Positions 35,676 through 43,714 of a stretch of 64,000 nucleotides of DNA are shown here, in pieces (position 1 is the stretch's first letter; every line of letters starts with the position of its first letter). The position numbers and the translations under genes were made by a program. Source of the DNA: Bacillota bacterium (lineage in GTDB: Bacteria > Bacillota > Clostridia > Acetivibrionales > DTU013). The notes under the pieces were generated by a model. The model was not told the origin of the DNA, did no database searches, and saw only the letters and a list, made by a program, of their open reading frames with translations. The stretch is from NCBI GenBank assembly GCA_023433505.1, contig JAEZCO010000054.1, positions 62,001 through 126,000 of the forward strand. Direction: 5' to 3'.

Positions 35676-37253
35676 TCATTGCTCCAATACCGCATTCATC
35701 CGTGCCGTGATTGATTTTGCCGTATCCTCGGCACCAGCGCCACCCGTTATCATTTTATAAAGCTCCTCAGTGATCACCTTTTCTACTTGCGGCCATTTCT
35801 CTGTTTTGGGTCTTTGGTAGGTATTCGCACTTTCCCAGGCAGTTAATACCGCTTTCATCGGCAGCAGTGTTGGAAATCTTGCAGAAGCTTCTTCGCTATG
35901 GCTCATGGCCTCCTTTATTTCATTTACAGTATAAACGGATTTTCTTAAGGGGATATCTCCACCCTCGGGATATTTGAATACAAACAGTTCGGTTTGCGGA
36001 GATGTGACCCATAGGATGAATAACCAGGCAGCCTGCTGCTCCCTGGAGTGTGAATCGGAATTTATACCGATGCCGCTTCCTCCGAAAATATTTGCACTCC
36101 GGGCCGGCCCATAAGGAAGCAGGCAATAGCCGACCTTGCCTCGAACCCTTGATTTCAAAGGATTTTCAATCATTGCGGAATACTCGTTCCAATTGGGCAT
36201 GAGGGCCAGATCCCCTGCCTTAAAAGCTTCAGCAAGGCCTAACCAGTCCCATGTGACACTTCTGGGATCAGCAGCCTTGAGGATCTTTTTGTACATGGAC
36301 AGGGCCTTTATTGCCTCAGCAGAGTTAATCGCCGGAACCCCGGGATTCTCTACTCCTATGCTGCCAACGTCTCTTCCGGCAAAGTAGTTTCCACCATAGG
36401 CTGCAAGGATATTGGAAAAATCACAAAATAGTGAATTATGCTGCTTTGCCTGGTGACCGGTACCATATTTCACTTCACTTTTAGGAACATTTTCATTCAT
36501 CCACTGAACAACTTCATAGTACCTTTCCCAGGTGAAATTTATGCTGCCCGGTTCTATGTCATAGCCTTTTTCTTCTTTAAACTGCCTGTTGTATTTTTCC
36601 AAAATATCCTTCCTGTAAAATAAAATCATCGTAGGCGAATCAAAGGGGATGGCATACAGTTTGTCTCGATTCAAAAAATAGGAATCAACATCAAGCTGTC
36701 CATGGAAAAAGTCCTCCACCCCCCCTGGTATGTGGGGAAGCGATGAGTCCTGATTAAAACTGTTCAGGTCCACCAATTTGTTTGAAAATCGAGTAAGGGT
36801 CTGGTAAGGGTCTACGTACACGATCTGGTATTTCCCTGTTTTTGAAATGAAATCCAGGTTTATTTTTTCTGTCATGGTGTCAAAGTCAAGCGCATGGATT
36901 TTGATCTTTATTCCGGTGAACTTGGTAAACTGGTCGGCTTCCTTGGCGAGTACATTGGCATATACGTTATTTTCCAAAATAAAATTCAAGGTTATTCCAC
37001 TGAATTGCTTCCAGTCAAAATCCTTTGGAGCCATAATATCGGATAGGCCTTCCGTTGAGTCATAGAATGGCGCTTTTACCAGCTGCGGCGTTGTACCTGT
37101 TACATTTGCGCCGCTTGTTGAATTTTTGTCCCGGCTCACAGGCGGCTTTTCAGTCGCAAAGAGGCTGCAGCCACAGACTAAGGTACTCCATAGGATAAAA
37201 GCTGTCATAAATATAGAGCAGAACTTTCGTTTTTTCTCCTCCAAGCCCATCAC
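35676..37253 (-). CDS. solute-binding lipoprotein, probable co-sensor of the adjacent two-component system
   Basis: A 525-residue family 1 binding protein. A basic start (EEKKRKF) leads into a hydrophobic stretch ending in the lipobox-like LVCGC. The binding domain has MILFYRKDILEKYN and GGSGIGINSD. The start is uncertain: GTG at 37253 or the adjacent ATG; AAGGAG is very close to both. It is not next to its own permeases; it is followed directly by the kinase (13 bases) and then the regulator. In Firmicutes such trios act as three-component sugar sensors. The polyol importer has its own binding protein at 30521, which supports a sensory role here. It could also feed those permeases. Confidence 0.82.
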   Translation of the reverse strand: MMGLEEKKRKFCSIFMTAFILWSTLVCGCSLFATEKPPVSRDKNSTSGANVTGTTPQLVKAPFYDSTEGLSDIMAPKDFDWKQFSGITLNFILENNVYANVLAKEADQFTKFTGIKIKIHALDFDTMTEKINLDFISKTGKYQIVYVDPYQTLTRFSNKLVDLNSFNQDSSLPHIPGGVEDFFHGQLDVDSYFLNRDKLYAIPFDSPTMILFYRKDILEKYNRQFKEEKGYDIEPGSINFTWERYYEVVQWMNENVPKSEVKYGTGHQAKQHNSLFCDFSNILAAYGGNYFAGRDVGSIGVENPGVPAINSAEAIKALSMYKKILKAADPRSVTWDWLGLAEAFKAGDLALMPNWNEYSAMIENPLKSRVRGKVGYCLLPYGPARSANIFGGSGIGINSDSHSREQQAAWLFILWVTSPQTELFVFKYPEGGDIPLRKSVYTVNEIKEAMSHSEEASARFPTLLPMKAVLTAWESANTYQRPKTEKWPQVEKVITEELYKMITGGAGAEDTAKSITARMNAVLEQ

Positions 37254-37516
37254 TCCTTATTCACTGAAGTACACATAATATATTTTAGTTTATTTAAGGT
37301 TTAATTTCAATAAATTCGGTTTTTCAACATTTTCCTGGTAAGGTATTTATTGAATTCAATCCGGCTTTATTGGTACTTCCCCGAAGATATCCATATGCCT
37401 TTTTACGGCTTCCTTCATTGTGTTTGCTGTAGATTCCCACCCATTCGGTATAATCAAGCTTCCATGCCGGCTGCTCTAATAATTTTTATTTAAAATATTT
37501 CCCAGGCGCTATTTCC

Positions 37517-38995
37517 CTAAAATAAATTTTTATTATTAAGGTATAGAAGTTTGAATTTTTCAAAAGCTTCATCATATATTTTTGCATTTTCGGGATTCGG
37601 ACAGGTTATTTTCGAATTATACTGAATAATACCAGCGCATGCCTGTTCAATGGTCGAATAAATATTTACCCCCACTCCGGCTACAATTGCCGCTCCTTTA
37701 CATGCTTCCTCACTGCCTGAAATCGTATAGATGCCGGTATTGAAAATATCCGCCTGCATTTGAAGCCAGGTGCTGCTTTTTGCACCGCCTCCCGAAGCGA
37801 TTATCCTGTCGGTGGGAATATTCAGTTCCTTGAATATTTCAAGGCTGAGCCTGAGCGATAGGACGACCCCCTCCATGATTGCTCTTATCATATGCTTGCT
37901 GCCATGCCTTAAAGTCATTCCAAAGAATATTCCCCTGGCAAAGGGGTCATGATAGGGTGTACGCTCCCCGGAAATGTACGGTAAAAAAAGCGCCCCTTCA
38001 CTTCCAGCGGGAATAGCATCCGCAGCGCTGTCAAAATCCTTATACGATAAGTGCGGAAAATAGTTATCCTTTAACCACTTCAATACGATTCCGCCATTCA
38101 GGTGCCCGCCGAAAATAATCCACAAATCCTCCTTGACATGACAAAAGGTATTCGTCCTGAACTGCCTGTCAAAAACAGGGCTGCTTACTGCACTTGACAA
38201 CTGGCCTGCTGTTCCTATATTTGCTGAAACCATACCTGGCTTGATGATACCATTTCCGACGGAATGCATAAGGGAATCGCCTCCTCCGTAAACCACAGGA
38301 GTATCTCTTCGAAGGCCCGTTTTTTCTTCACATTCCTTTGTGATAGCGCCTGCGATCTGGTTTGATTCTCCATGCTTCGGAAAAAGGTCCGGCTTTATCC
38401 CAAGCTTATCAATTATATCAAAGGCCCAACATCTTTTTGCAATATCAAAGGCCAATGAGGCGGATGCATCCGTTACATCGGTAGCAAGCTCTCCACACAG
38501 CCTATATCGTATATAATCCTTTGGCAGCACTGCCATATAGGTTTTATTATAGTTCTCAGGTTCATTATCCCTCACCCATAATAAAGAACATATAAAAAAG
38601 CCGGTACTCAGGGAATTCAGTGTTGTTTTTTTGAATTCATCCATACCGATAATGTTGTAAATATCACGAATTTGCTGATTTGTCCTTTGATCCGCCCAAA
38701 TGATGGCTGGTCTGACCGGCTTGATCTTGCTGTCCAAAAGTACAAGCCCGTGCATCTGCCCGGAAAATCCTATGCCTTTAATAGCAGAAGGAAGGACGGC
38801 TCCATTTGCCAAGGCCTGTCTGATCGACCTTGCCGTAGCCTCCCATAAAAGCTCAATGTCCTGCTCTGCGTACCCTGCGGCCGGCGACTGGATATCGTAG
38901 CTCTCCTGTCCCGCGCCTGCAATATTTCCATCCAAATCCATCAGAACAGTTTTTACACTGGAGGTTCCCAGATCAATTCCCATTAAATAAGACAT
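37517..38995 (-). CDS. xylB: FGGY family carbohydrate kinase, xylulokinase-like
   Basis: A 492-residue cytoplasmic kinase. The start at 38995 follows GAGGTG; a start four codons earlier lacks a site. N-terminal ATPase turn LMGIDLGTSSVKTVLMD, substrate motif FSGQMHGLV, IIWADQRTN, and the catalytic-Asp region VYGGGDSLMHSVGNG, with IASGGGAKSSTWLQMQADIF in the C-terminal domain. These match xylulokinases, which make D-xylulose 5-phosphate. Because the neighbouring operon carries polyol dehydrogenases and a ketose epimerase, the substrate may instead be another ketose. A decayed ROK repressor lies just upstream, the usual partner of xylB in Firmicutes. Confidence 0.85.
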   Translation of the reverse strand: MSYLMGIDLGTSSVKTVLMDLDGNIAGAGQESYDIQSPAAGYAEQDIELLWEATARSIRQALANGAVLPSAIKGIGFSGQMHGLVLLDSKIKPVRPAIIWADQRTNQQIRDIYNIIGMDEFKKTTLNSLSTGFFICSLLWVRDNEPENYNKTYMAVLPKDYIRYRLCGELATDVTDASASLAFDIAKRCWAFDIIDKLGIKPDLFPKHGESNQIAGAITKECEEKTGLRRDTPVVYGGGDSLMHSVGNGIIKPGMVSANIGTAGQLSSAVSSPVFDRQFRTNTFCHVKEDLWIIFGGHLNGGIVLKWLKDNYFPHLSYKDFDSAADAIPAGSEGALFLPYISGERTPYHDPFARGIFFGMTLRHGSKHMIRAIMEGVVLSLRLSLEIFKELNIPTDRIIASGGGAKSSTWLQMQADIFNTGIYTISGSEEACKGAAIVAGVGVNIYSTIEQACAGIIQYNSKITCPNPENAKIYDEAFEKFKLLYLNNKNLF

Positions 38996-39028
38996 ATCGC
39001 ACCTCACAAAGTTTTGTGCAGACCCGTA

Positions 39029-39272
39029 CTATTTTGCCAGCCGCCTGATCAGGGAGGGTCTGCTGAATACGCTGTCAGCAGCCAGAGCACCGGCAAGTAC
39101 GGGATCCTTTTGAAAAGGAACTGATACCAAGACTCAGTTCCTGATAAATCCTGGGGAAAATATGCTCCCTGATGATATCCTTGCAGGTTTCAAGGAGCCG
39201 CGGGCCAATCCTGGCCATTTCATCGCCGATAATTATTGCATCCGGGTTAAAGGAGGCACCTAGATAATACAA
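39029..39272 (-). pseudogene. C-terminal remnant of a ROK family (XylR/NagC-like) repressor
   Basis: Only the last 80 or so codons of a ROK protein remain. The first part reads YYLGASFNPDAIIIGDE and continues to LGISSF near 39110, after which the frame runs into nonsense and a stop at 39075. Shifting frame at the TTTTCAAAAGG run restores the expected ROK ending, QKDPVLAGALAADSVF..., which stops at 39029. Upstream of 39272 the frame meets stop codons and no ROK N-terminus or DNA-binding domain is found. So the gene is both truncated and frameshifted. It lies 34 bases from the xylulokinase, consistent with a lost XylR-type repressor. Confidence 0.8.
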
Positions 39273-39431
39273 TATTTTACTTTACTGGTCAAGTATTGTT
39301 TATCACTGCTCGTCCCTTTAAGAAATCCCCCAAGATACTCATAAGCAAGAAGCAATATATCCCTACCTTCTATTGTCAGCACTGTCCTATTAAAAAACAC
39401 TTGATAATGGGATTTACCTATGCTATACTCT

Positions 39432-39446
39432 GTATAGTAGCTATAC
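39432..39446. promoter_or_regulatory. MarR operator, copy 1
   Basis: GTATAG TAG CTATAC is an inverted repeat with perfect 6-bp arms. A third half-site, CTATAC, sits at 39423-39428, so the arms overlap as two adjacent dyads. It lies in the promoter region of the MarR gene and matches 40003-40017 in 13 of 15 positions. Confidence 0.65.
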
Positions 39447-39453
39447 TATATTA

Positions 39454-39936
39454 TTGCTAAACGGAAGGGAGGTAGTTAAAATAACCGACTATACTGAGTT
39501 CATCGCACTTTTGGAGCGTGTGATCCATAAATACAATCAGTGGGAAAACAAACAGCGTACCTATGGGACAGACACCGTACTGTCCAAAGCAGAAATTCAT
39601 ACAATCGCAGCCGTAGGGGATCATCCGGGAATCAATATTACCGCGCTGGCTGATATATTAGGGGTCACCAAGGGCGCTGCTTCGCAAATGATTTACAAGC
39701 TGGTGGACAAAGGTGCGGTAGAAAAAAGAGTATCTCCCGATTCAGATGTGGAGGTCGTCTTGAACCTAACGGAGGACGGGCAGAAAAATTATGTTTCGCA
39801 TAGCGAATACCATCTTCAAACAAATGATGAATCACTTCGGTTGCTTAAAGATGTTCCGGAATCCTTTTTCACAGAGATGATTGAGTTCTTTTCAGTTGTT
39901 GAAAAGACTATGGATAAAAAGCTGAAAGGAGAATAA
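39454..39936 (+). CDS. MarR family transcriptional regulator
   Basis: Up to 160 residues. A winged-helix domain is clear: ITALADILGVTKGAASQMIYKL is the DNA-binding helix region and KGAVEKRVSPDSDVEV the wing, with dimerisation helices at both ends. The start is unclear. The frame opens with TTG at 39454 before the GGAAGGGAGG site at 39463-39472, but just after that site there is only GTA, GTT, AAA and ATA, no standard start; the protein-like sequence begins KITDYTEF. Either the TTG is used without a proper site, or a non-canonical or mutated codon is. Followed by a hairpin and a DHA2 efflux gene with a matching operator, so it probably represses both. Confidence 0.82.
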   Translation: MLNGREVVKITDYTEFIALLERVIHKYNQWENKQRTYGTDTVLSKAEIHTIAAVGDHPGINITALADILGVTKGAASQMIYKLVDKGAVEKRVSPDSDVEVVLNLTEDGQKNYVSHSEYHLQTNDESLRLLKDVPESFFTEMIEFFSVVEKTMDKKLKGE

Positions 39937-39962
39937 GATTTTTTTCCTTTTAAGGCAATAGA

Positions 39963-39988
39963 AAATGCTGTCTTGTATGACAGCATTT
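39963..39988 (+). terminator. hairpin terminator after the MarR gene
   Basis: AAATGCTGTC (39963-39972) pairs perfectly with GACAGCATTT (39979-39988) around a 6-base loop, 26 bases after the MarR stop codon, followed by a T-rich but interrupted tail CTTTCGGCTTTT. It separates the MarR and transporter transcripts, which is consistent with the second operator having its own promoter. Confidence 0.6.
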
Positions 39989-40002
39989 CTTTCGGCTTTT
40001 CT

Positions 40003-40017
40003 GTTTAGTAACTATAC
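40003..40017. promoter_or_regulatory. MarR operator, copy 2
   Basis: GTTTAG TAA CTATAC differs from the operator upstream of the MarR gene at two of 15 positions. It lies 40 bases before the efflux gene start. AGGAGG at 40041-40046 is the ribosome site. Confidence 0.6.
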
Positions 40018-40056
40018 TGTATTGCAACTAATCAAAATTAGGAGGATTTATATCGA

Positions 40057-41475
40057 ATGAATAAGAATGAAAAAATCCCGGAGCTTGAGCCAATTCCAAA
40101 GAGCATTCTGAACATTGCCTGGATTTTAGTGTTTGGAGCAATGATGCCGCTGCTTGATTCAACAATGGTCAACATTGCCATCAAGCATTTAAGCAGTGAT
40201 TTCAGTATCGGACTTGAATTAATTCAGTGGGTAATTACGGGTTTTGTGTTGGCTATGGCAATTTCAGTGCCGCTTGTTGGTTGGGCGGTTCAGCGGTTCA
40301 ACGGTAAATGGCTGATGATTGGCGCCAATATATTATTCTTAGCTGCTTCAATTGCTTCGGGGTTCAGCTGGAGTATCAATTCATTGATCATTTTCCGGGT
40401 CGTTCAAGGGTTCAGCGCCGGTTTTATTATGACATTGGTGACTGCTTTGGGTATTGAAGTCGCGGGAAGGGATCGAATGGGACGCATGATGTCAACCGTT
40501 GGTATTCCCATGCTCCTGGGGCCAATTTTTGGTCCGGTCATTGGGGCTGTGATTGTCCAATTCTTATCCTGGCGCTATATTTTCTTTGTCAATATTCCAA
40601 TCGGTATGATTGCCATTGCTTTGATGATTTGGAAGCTGCCTAACTTCACACCGGCTAACCTTAAAGCCAAATTCGACTTTATCGGGATCATTTTATTGGG
40701 AACTGCTTCAGCGGCCTTGATTTATGGAATTACTAATGCAGCGAAAAGCGCTGCGTTCAATAACGGCACGACGATTGCCTTTGTTGTTGCCGGGGTCGTA
40801 ATTTTAGCAATCTACATGATTTACGCCGTTGTCAAAAAGGAACAGGTCATTCTTCCATTGCACTTGTTTAAGTCGAAAAATTTCAGTGCCGTTATGGTTG
40901 GCTTGTTCCTTGCAGGGATTGCCACCAACGGCCCAATGCTGTTATTGCCTCTGTTTTTCCAAAATATTAAGGGCTTCTCCGTTTTGAACACCGGATTGAT
41001 TTTGATTCCGCAAGGGATCGGTATGCTGATTGCCCGCCCATTGATTGGTAAGCTAACCGATAAACTGGGTGCGCGTAATGTTGTCCTGGTAAGTTTGGCA
41101 TTAGCCATCGCTGGCACGATTCCGTTTGTATTCATCAACGAGACATCTTCACTCATTGTTGTGAGTCTTGTCTTGTTTGTCCGCGGTATGGGCATGGGCG
41201 GTGTCGCTATTCCTATGATGACGGATGCGTATACCGGTATGGTCAAACAGGAAATCGCGCAGGCCAGTGTCGGAACCCGGCTCATGCAAAGTATTGGCGG
41301 TGCGTTTGGTTCAGCAGTGATTGCAACGGTTGTCAGCCTTTCAATCCAAGGTAAAGCGCCGACAATTCCTCTCATGACCGCTGCTTACCACGACGGTTTC
41401 ATGTTAGCCTTAGTCCTTAGCTTGGTATTGCTTATTCCGGCTTTGTTCTTAACTAACAAGAAACCTGCAAAATAG
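40057..41475 (+). CDS. DHA2 family MFS drug efflux transporter (EmrB/QacA-like)
   Basis: A 472-residue integral membrane protein with about 14 hydrophobic spans, the DHA2 count. The N-terminal motif is LDSTMVNIAIKHL; GWAVQRFNGKWLMIG matches the conserved cytoplasmic loop between spans 2 and 3, and RVVQGFSAGFIMTLV and GPIFGPVIGAVIVQ match motif C-type sequences of antiporters. It should expel a lipophilic toxin or drug by proton exchange. The gene is paired with an operator-matched MarR regulator. Its wording of codons (frequent GGT, ATT, GCT) differs slightly from the neighbouring genes, and the protein recalls Lactobacillales efflux pumps, so horizontal acquisition is possible but unproven. 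Confidence 0.9.
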   Translation: MNKNEKIPELEPIPKSILNIAWILVFGAMMPLLDSTMVNIAIKHLSSDFSIGLELIQWVITGFVLAMAISVPLVGWAVQRFNGKWLMIGANILFLAASIASGFSWSINSLIIFRVVQGFSAGFIMTLVTALGIEVAGRDRMGRMMSTVGIPMLLGPIFGPVIGAVIVQFLSWRYIFFVNIPIGMIAIALMIWKLPNFTPANLKAKFDFIGIILLGTASAALIYGITNAAKSAAFNNGTTIAFVVAGVVILAIYMIYAVVKKEQVILPLHLFKSKNFSAVMVGLFLAGIATNGPMLLLPLFFQNIKGFSVLNTGLILIPQGIGMLIARPLIGKLTDKLGARNVVLVSLALAIAGTIPFVFINETSSLIVVSLVLFVRGMGMGGVAIPMMTDAYTGMVKQEIAQASVGTRLMQSIGGAFGSAVIATVVSLSIQGKAPTIPLMTAAYHDGFMLALVLSLVLLIPALFLTNKKPAK

Positions 41476-41547
41476 TATATTGAATGAAAAACCATAAACG
41501 GCATGAAATAGATTTATGAAAACCTGGGCCAATGGAACATGCTTCGG

Positions 41548-41591
41548 CTGAGATGGAGGTGCGGTAGATGAATTCCCCGCACCCATTTCAG
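41548..41591. terminator. imperfect hairpin between convergent genes
   Basis: CTGAGATGGaGGTGCGG (41548-41564) folds on CCGCACCCATTTCAG (41577-41591) with a two-base bulge and a G.T pair. It lies between the efflux gene and the convergent alarmone synthetase. No T tract follows. Two tandem copies of ATTGGATTGTT follow at 41600-41621, the second running into the synthetase stop codon. Confidence 0.45.
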
Positions 41592-41619
41592 ATTCATAAA
41601 TTGGATTGTTATTGGATTG

Positions 41620-42444
41620 TTATTCGATTGGCATATCGAACTTGCTTAATTTTTCGAACAGTATCTCCTCTTCCGTCGGATCGCTGGTATTTGCCTCAAT
41701 CTGCTTCCTTATGTCAAGCATTCGAGAGTCGACGTCGGATATGATGCCGGCACATTCCTTCAATTGTCCGGCGATCTCCGCTTCCTCTGTGATTTGATGC
41801 TTGTATCTGAGCTGATGCTCAAGGCTTGCCCAAAAATCCATCGCAATGGTTCGGATTTGAACCTCTACCTTCAGGTGTTTCTTATGTTCGGCGAAAAAGA
41901 CCGGAACGCTGACAATCAGATGCAAGCTGCGATAACCGTTTGGCTTCGGATGTGCGATATAATCCTTTTGCTCAAGGAGCTTAATATCGTCCTGCCGTGT
42001 CAGCGCTTTTGCAATGACATAAATATCATCCACATAGGAACAGATCACCCGGACCCCGGCAACATCGTTAATATGATTTTCTATATTTTCGATGGTGAAG
42101 GGTATCTGTCTTTTTTCCATCTTCCCAACAATGCTCGCCATACGTTTGAGGCGCGTATTAATAAAATTAATGGGATTTCTTTGATTTCGAATTTTAAACT
42201 CCGTATTCAAAACTTCAAACTTCGTCTTGACCTCTTTGATGGCACAGTTATACATCATCATTAATTCTTTGACCTCAATCATTGAATTCAAGATTTTGGC
42301 AGACTGATTCCACATGGCGTTTACTACAGGATTATCTATAGATATCAGCTCATGTGACAGATCTTCAATTTGCGCATCCGATAAATCTGAAAACAGAGTT
42401 TCAATGTATTCGGTTGAATTTAAAAGGTCTTCTTTATTTTCCAT
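41620..42444 (-). CDS. small alarmone synthetase (RelQ/YjbM-like (p)ppGpp synthetase)
   Basis: About 274 residues from the ATG at 42444, preceded by AGGGAG. A single RelA/SpoT synthetase domain is present: DVAGVRVICSYVDDIY, YIAHPKPNGYRSLHLIV (substrate loop) and VEVQIRTIAMDFWASLEHQL (catalytic Glu and GTP-binding face). There are no HD hydrolase, TGS or ACT domains, so it makes but does not degrade (p)ppGpp, as in RelQ/RelP-type enzymes. Length (usually 210-280) is normal. It is single, convergent to the efflux gene. Signals controlling it are not visible. Confidence 0.9.
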   Translation of the reverse strand: MENKEDLLNSTEYIETLFSDLSDAQIEDLSHELISIDNPVVNAMWNQSAKILNSMIEVKELMMMYNCAIKEVKTKFEVLNTEFKIRNQRNPINFINTRLKRMASIVGKMEKRQIPFTIENIENHINDVAGVRVICSYVDDIYVIAKALTRQDDIKLLEQKDYIAHPKPNGYRSLHLIVSVPVFFAEHKKHLKVEVQIRTIAMDFWASLEHQLRYKHQITEEAEIAGQLKECAGIISDVDSRMLDIRKQIEANTSDPTEEEILFEKLSKFDMPIE

Positions 42445-42716
42445 TTTGTTCTCCCTTGCTTTTATGCATATTGTTCCCAAACAGATGCAGATAATAAAGC
42501 TCCATGAAGTCTCATCATATTTGAGTTAGGCCAAATAGTCAATAATGCTTTTTGGTTTTAGAGCAATACTATGATACATTTACTATATGAACTGAACATG
42601 AATTCAGTGTTTTTTAGGGATAATCACTGACCAGGCATGCTCATGTAAATATTGGAAGTGATTTTTGCCGGCACCGGCATAGGGATAATGCAAATATGCG
42701 CATAAATTGTTATGCG

Positions 42717-43577
42717 CTATACTGTGAATCGATATTTCAACGGTGTGATGCCAACCACTTTTCTAAATTCCCGGATGAAATGGCTGTAGTCGTTAAAGCC
42801 TGCCAGAGTGCATATTTCACCGACAGAGTATTCGGTGGTTTTAAGCAGCTCTTTTGCCTTGTTAATTCTGTAGTTGATGAGAAAATCATAGGGACTTACT
42901 CCCATATGGCTCTTGAAAAGCCGTATGAAATAATATTTGGACATGCAGGCTATTTGGGCCAGCTCTTCCATCTCCAATTTGCTTTGGTAGTGGCATTGAA
43001 TATGCCGGATGACCTTTTCAATATCATTGCGGTGTTCCGCATGCTTTTCATTTTTTGCGGGGACGAACCGGCTGATGAACAAATGAGAGATAATATTCGT
43101 TGTTATCATTGAAATTGCTACGTTTGCGGCGATATCGCTTACGGTGAAGGAGGAGAACAGGTCGTCCAGCATTTTTCGAAACCGCAGCGGATCGCTGACT
43201 GTAATAACGTTCAGCGAATCCTGGTTCAGAAGGTTGAAATGCTCTTTGGCCGAAGTACCGTTAAAATGGAACCACACGAAGTCCCAGGGATCTCCCGGGA
43301 TGGTTTTATACATGTGATAAGGAGCGCAATGGATCAGCACGGCCTGTTTGGCTCCCAGAACATATTCTTTGCCGCAATAGTTCAGGTATCCCTTCCCTGA
43401 AAGCGTATAGAGCAGCAGATAGTTTTTTTGTTCCTGCCTTTCGGTAAAATAAGTAGAACCTGCGATATAATGTCCGTATTCGTTAATATAAAAAGGCAGT
43501 CTTCTTGCGATATCGTTGGGCGTATTTACGAACCAGGTGGATTTATCACTGATGTCCAGGATGTATTTTAACTTCAT
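42717..43577 (-). CDS. AraC family transcriptional regulator (cupin plus HTH)
   Basis: About 286 residues from the preferred ATG at 43577 after GGGGGCTGG; a longer frame to 43754 would overlap the divergent gene and has a non-protein-like N-terminus. An N-terminal cupin sugar-sensing domain (YTLSGKGYLNYCGKEYVLG) precedes a double helix-turn-helix (LEMEELAQIACMSKYYFIRL and LAGFNDYSHFIREFRKVVG). It is divergent from the WbsX/isomerase/GH106-like genes and should control them. ATATGCGCAT occurs just after its stop codon (42694) and in the divergent region (43608), a possible but unproven site. Confidence 0.88.
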   Translation of the reverse strand: MKLKYILDISDKSTWFVNTPNDIARRLPFYINEYGHYIAGSTYFTERQEQKNYLLLYTLSGKGYLNYCGKEYVLGAKQAVLIHCAPYHMYKTIPGDPWDFVWFHFNGTSAKEHFNLLNQDSLNVITVSDPLRFRKMLDDLFSSFTVSDIAANVAISMITTNIISHLFISRFVPAKNEKHAEHRNDIEKVIRHIQCHYQSKLEMEELAQIACMSKYYFIRLFKSHMGVSPYDFLINYRINKAKELLKTTEYSVGEICTLAGFNDYSHFIREFRKVVGITPLKYRFTV

Positions 43578-43714
43578 ATCCAGCCCCCATCCATCTCCAT
43601 TTTGGCAATATGCGCATGTTTTTTGACAATCCGCAACAGTGCAACAGCTTACAGTGCATATTATAATTATATATATATCAAGCCAATATTTCAACGAAAA
43701 GAGACGGATGAAAA

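Noticed and set aside
37356..37470. Minus-strand 38-codon stretch downstream of the xylulokinase that reads like a protein end (NTMKEAVKRHMDIFGEVP)
   Set aside because: A second frame over the same bases also looks protein-like, a stop codon precedes it and there is no start; kept only as a possible remnant.
40821..41375. 184-codon minus-strand frame opposite the efflux gene
   Set aside because: It is a shadow of a strongly supported membrane protein frame and has no ribosome site or family features.
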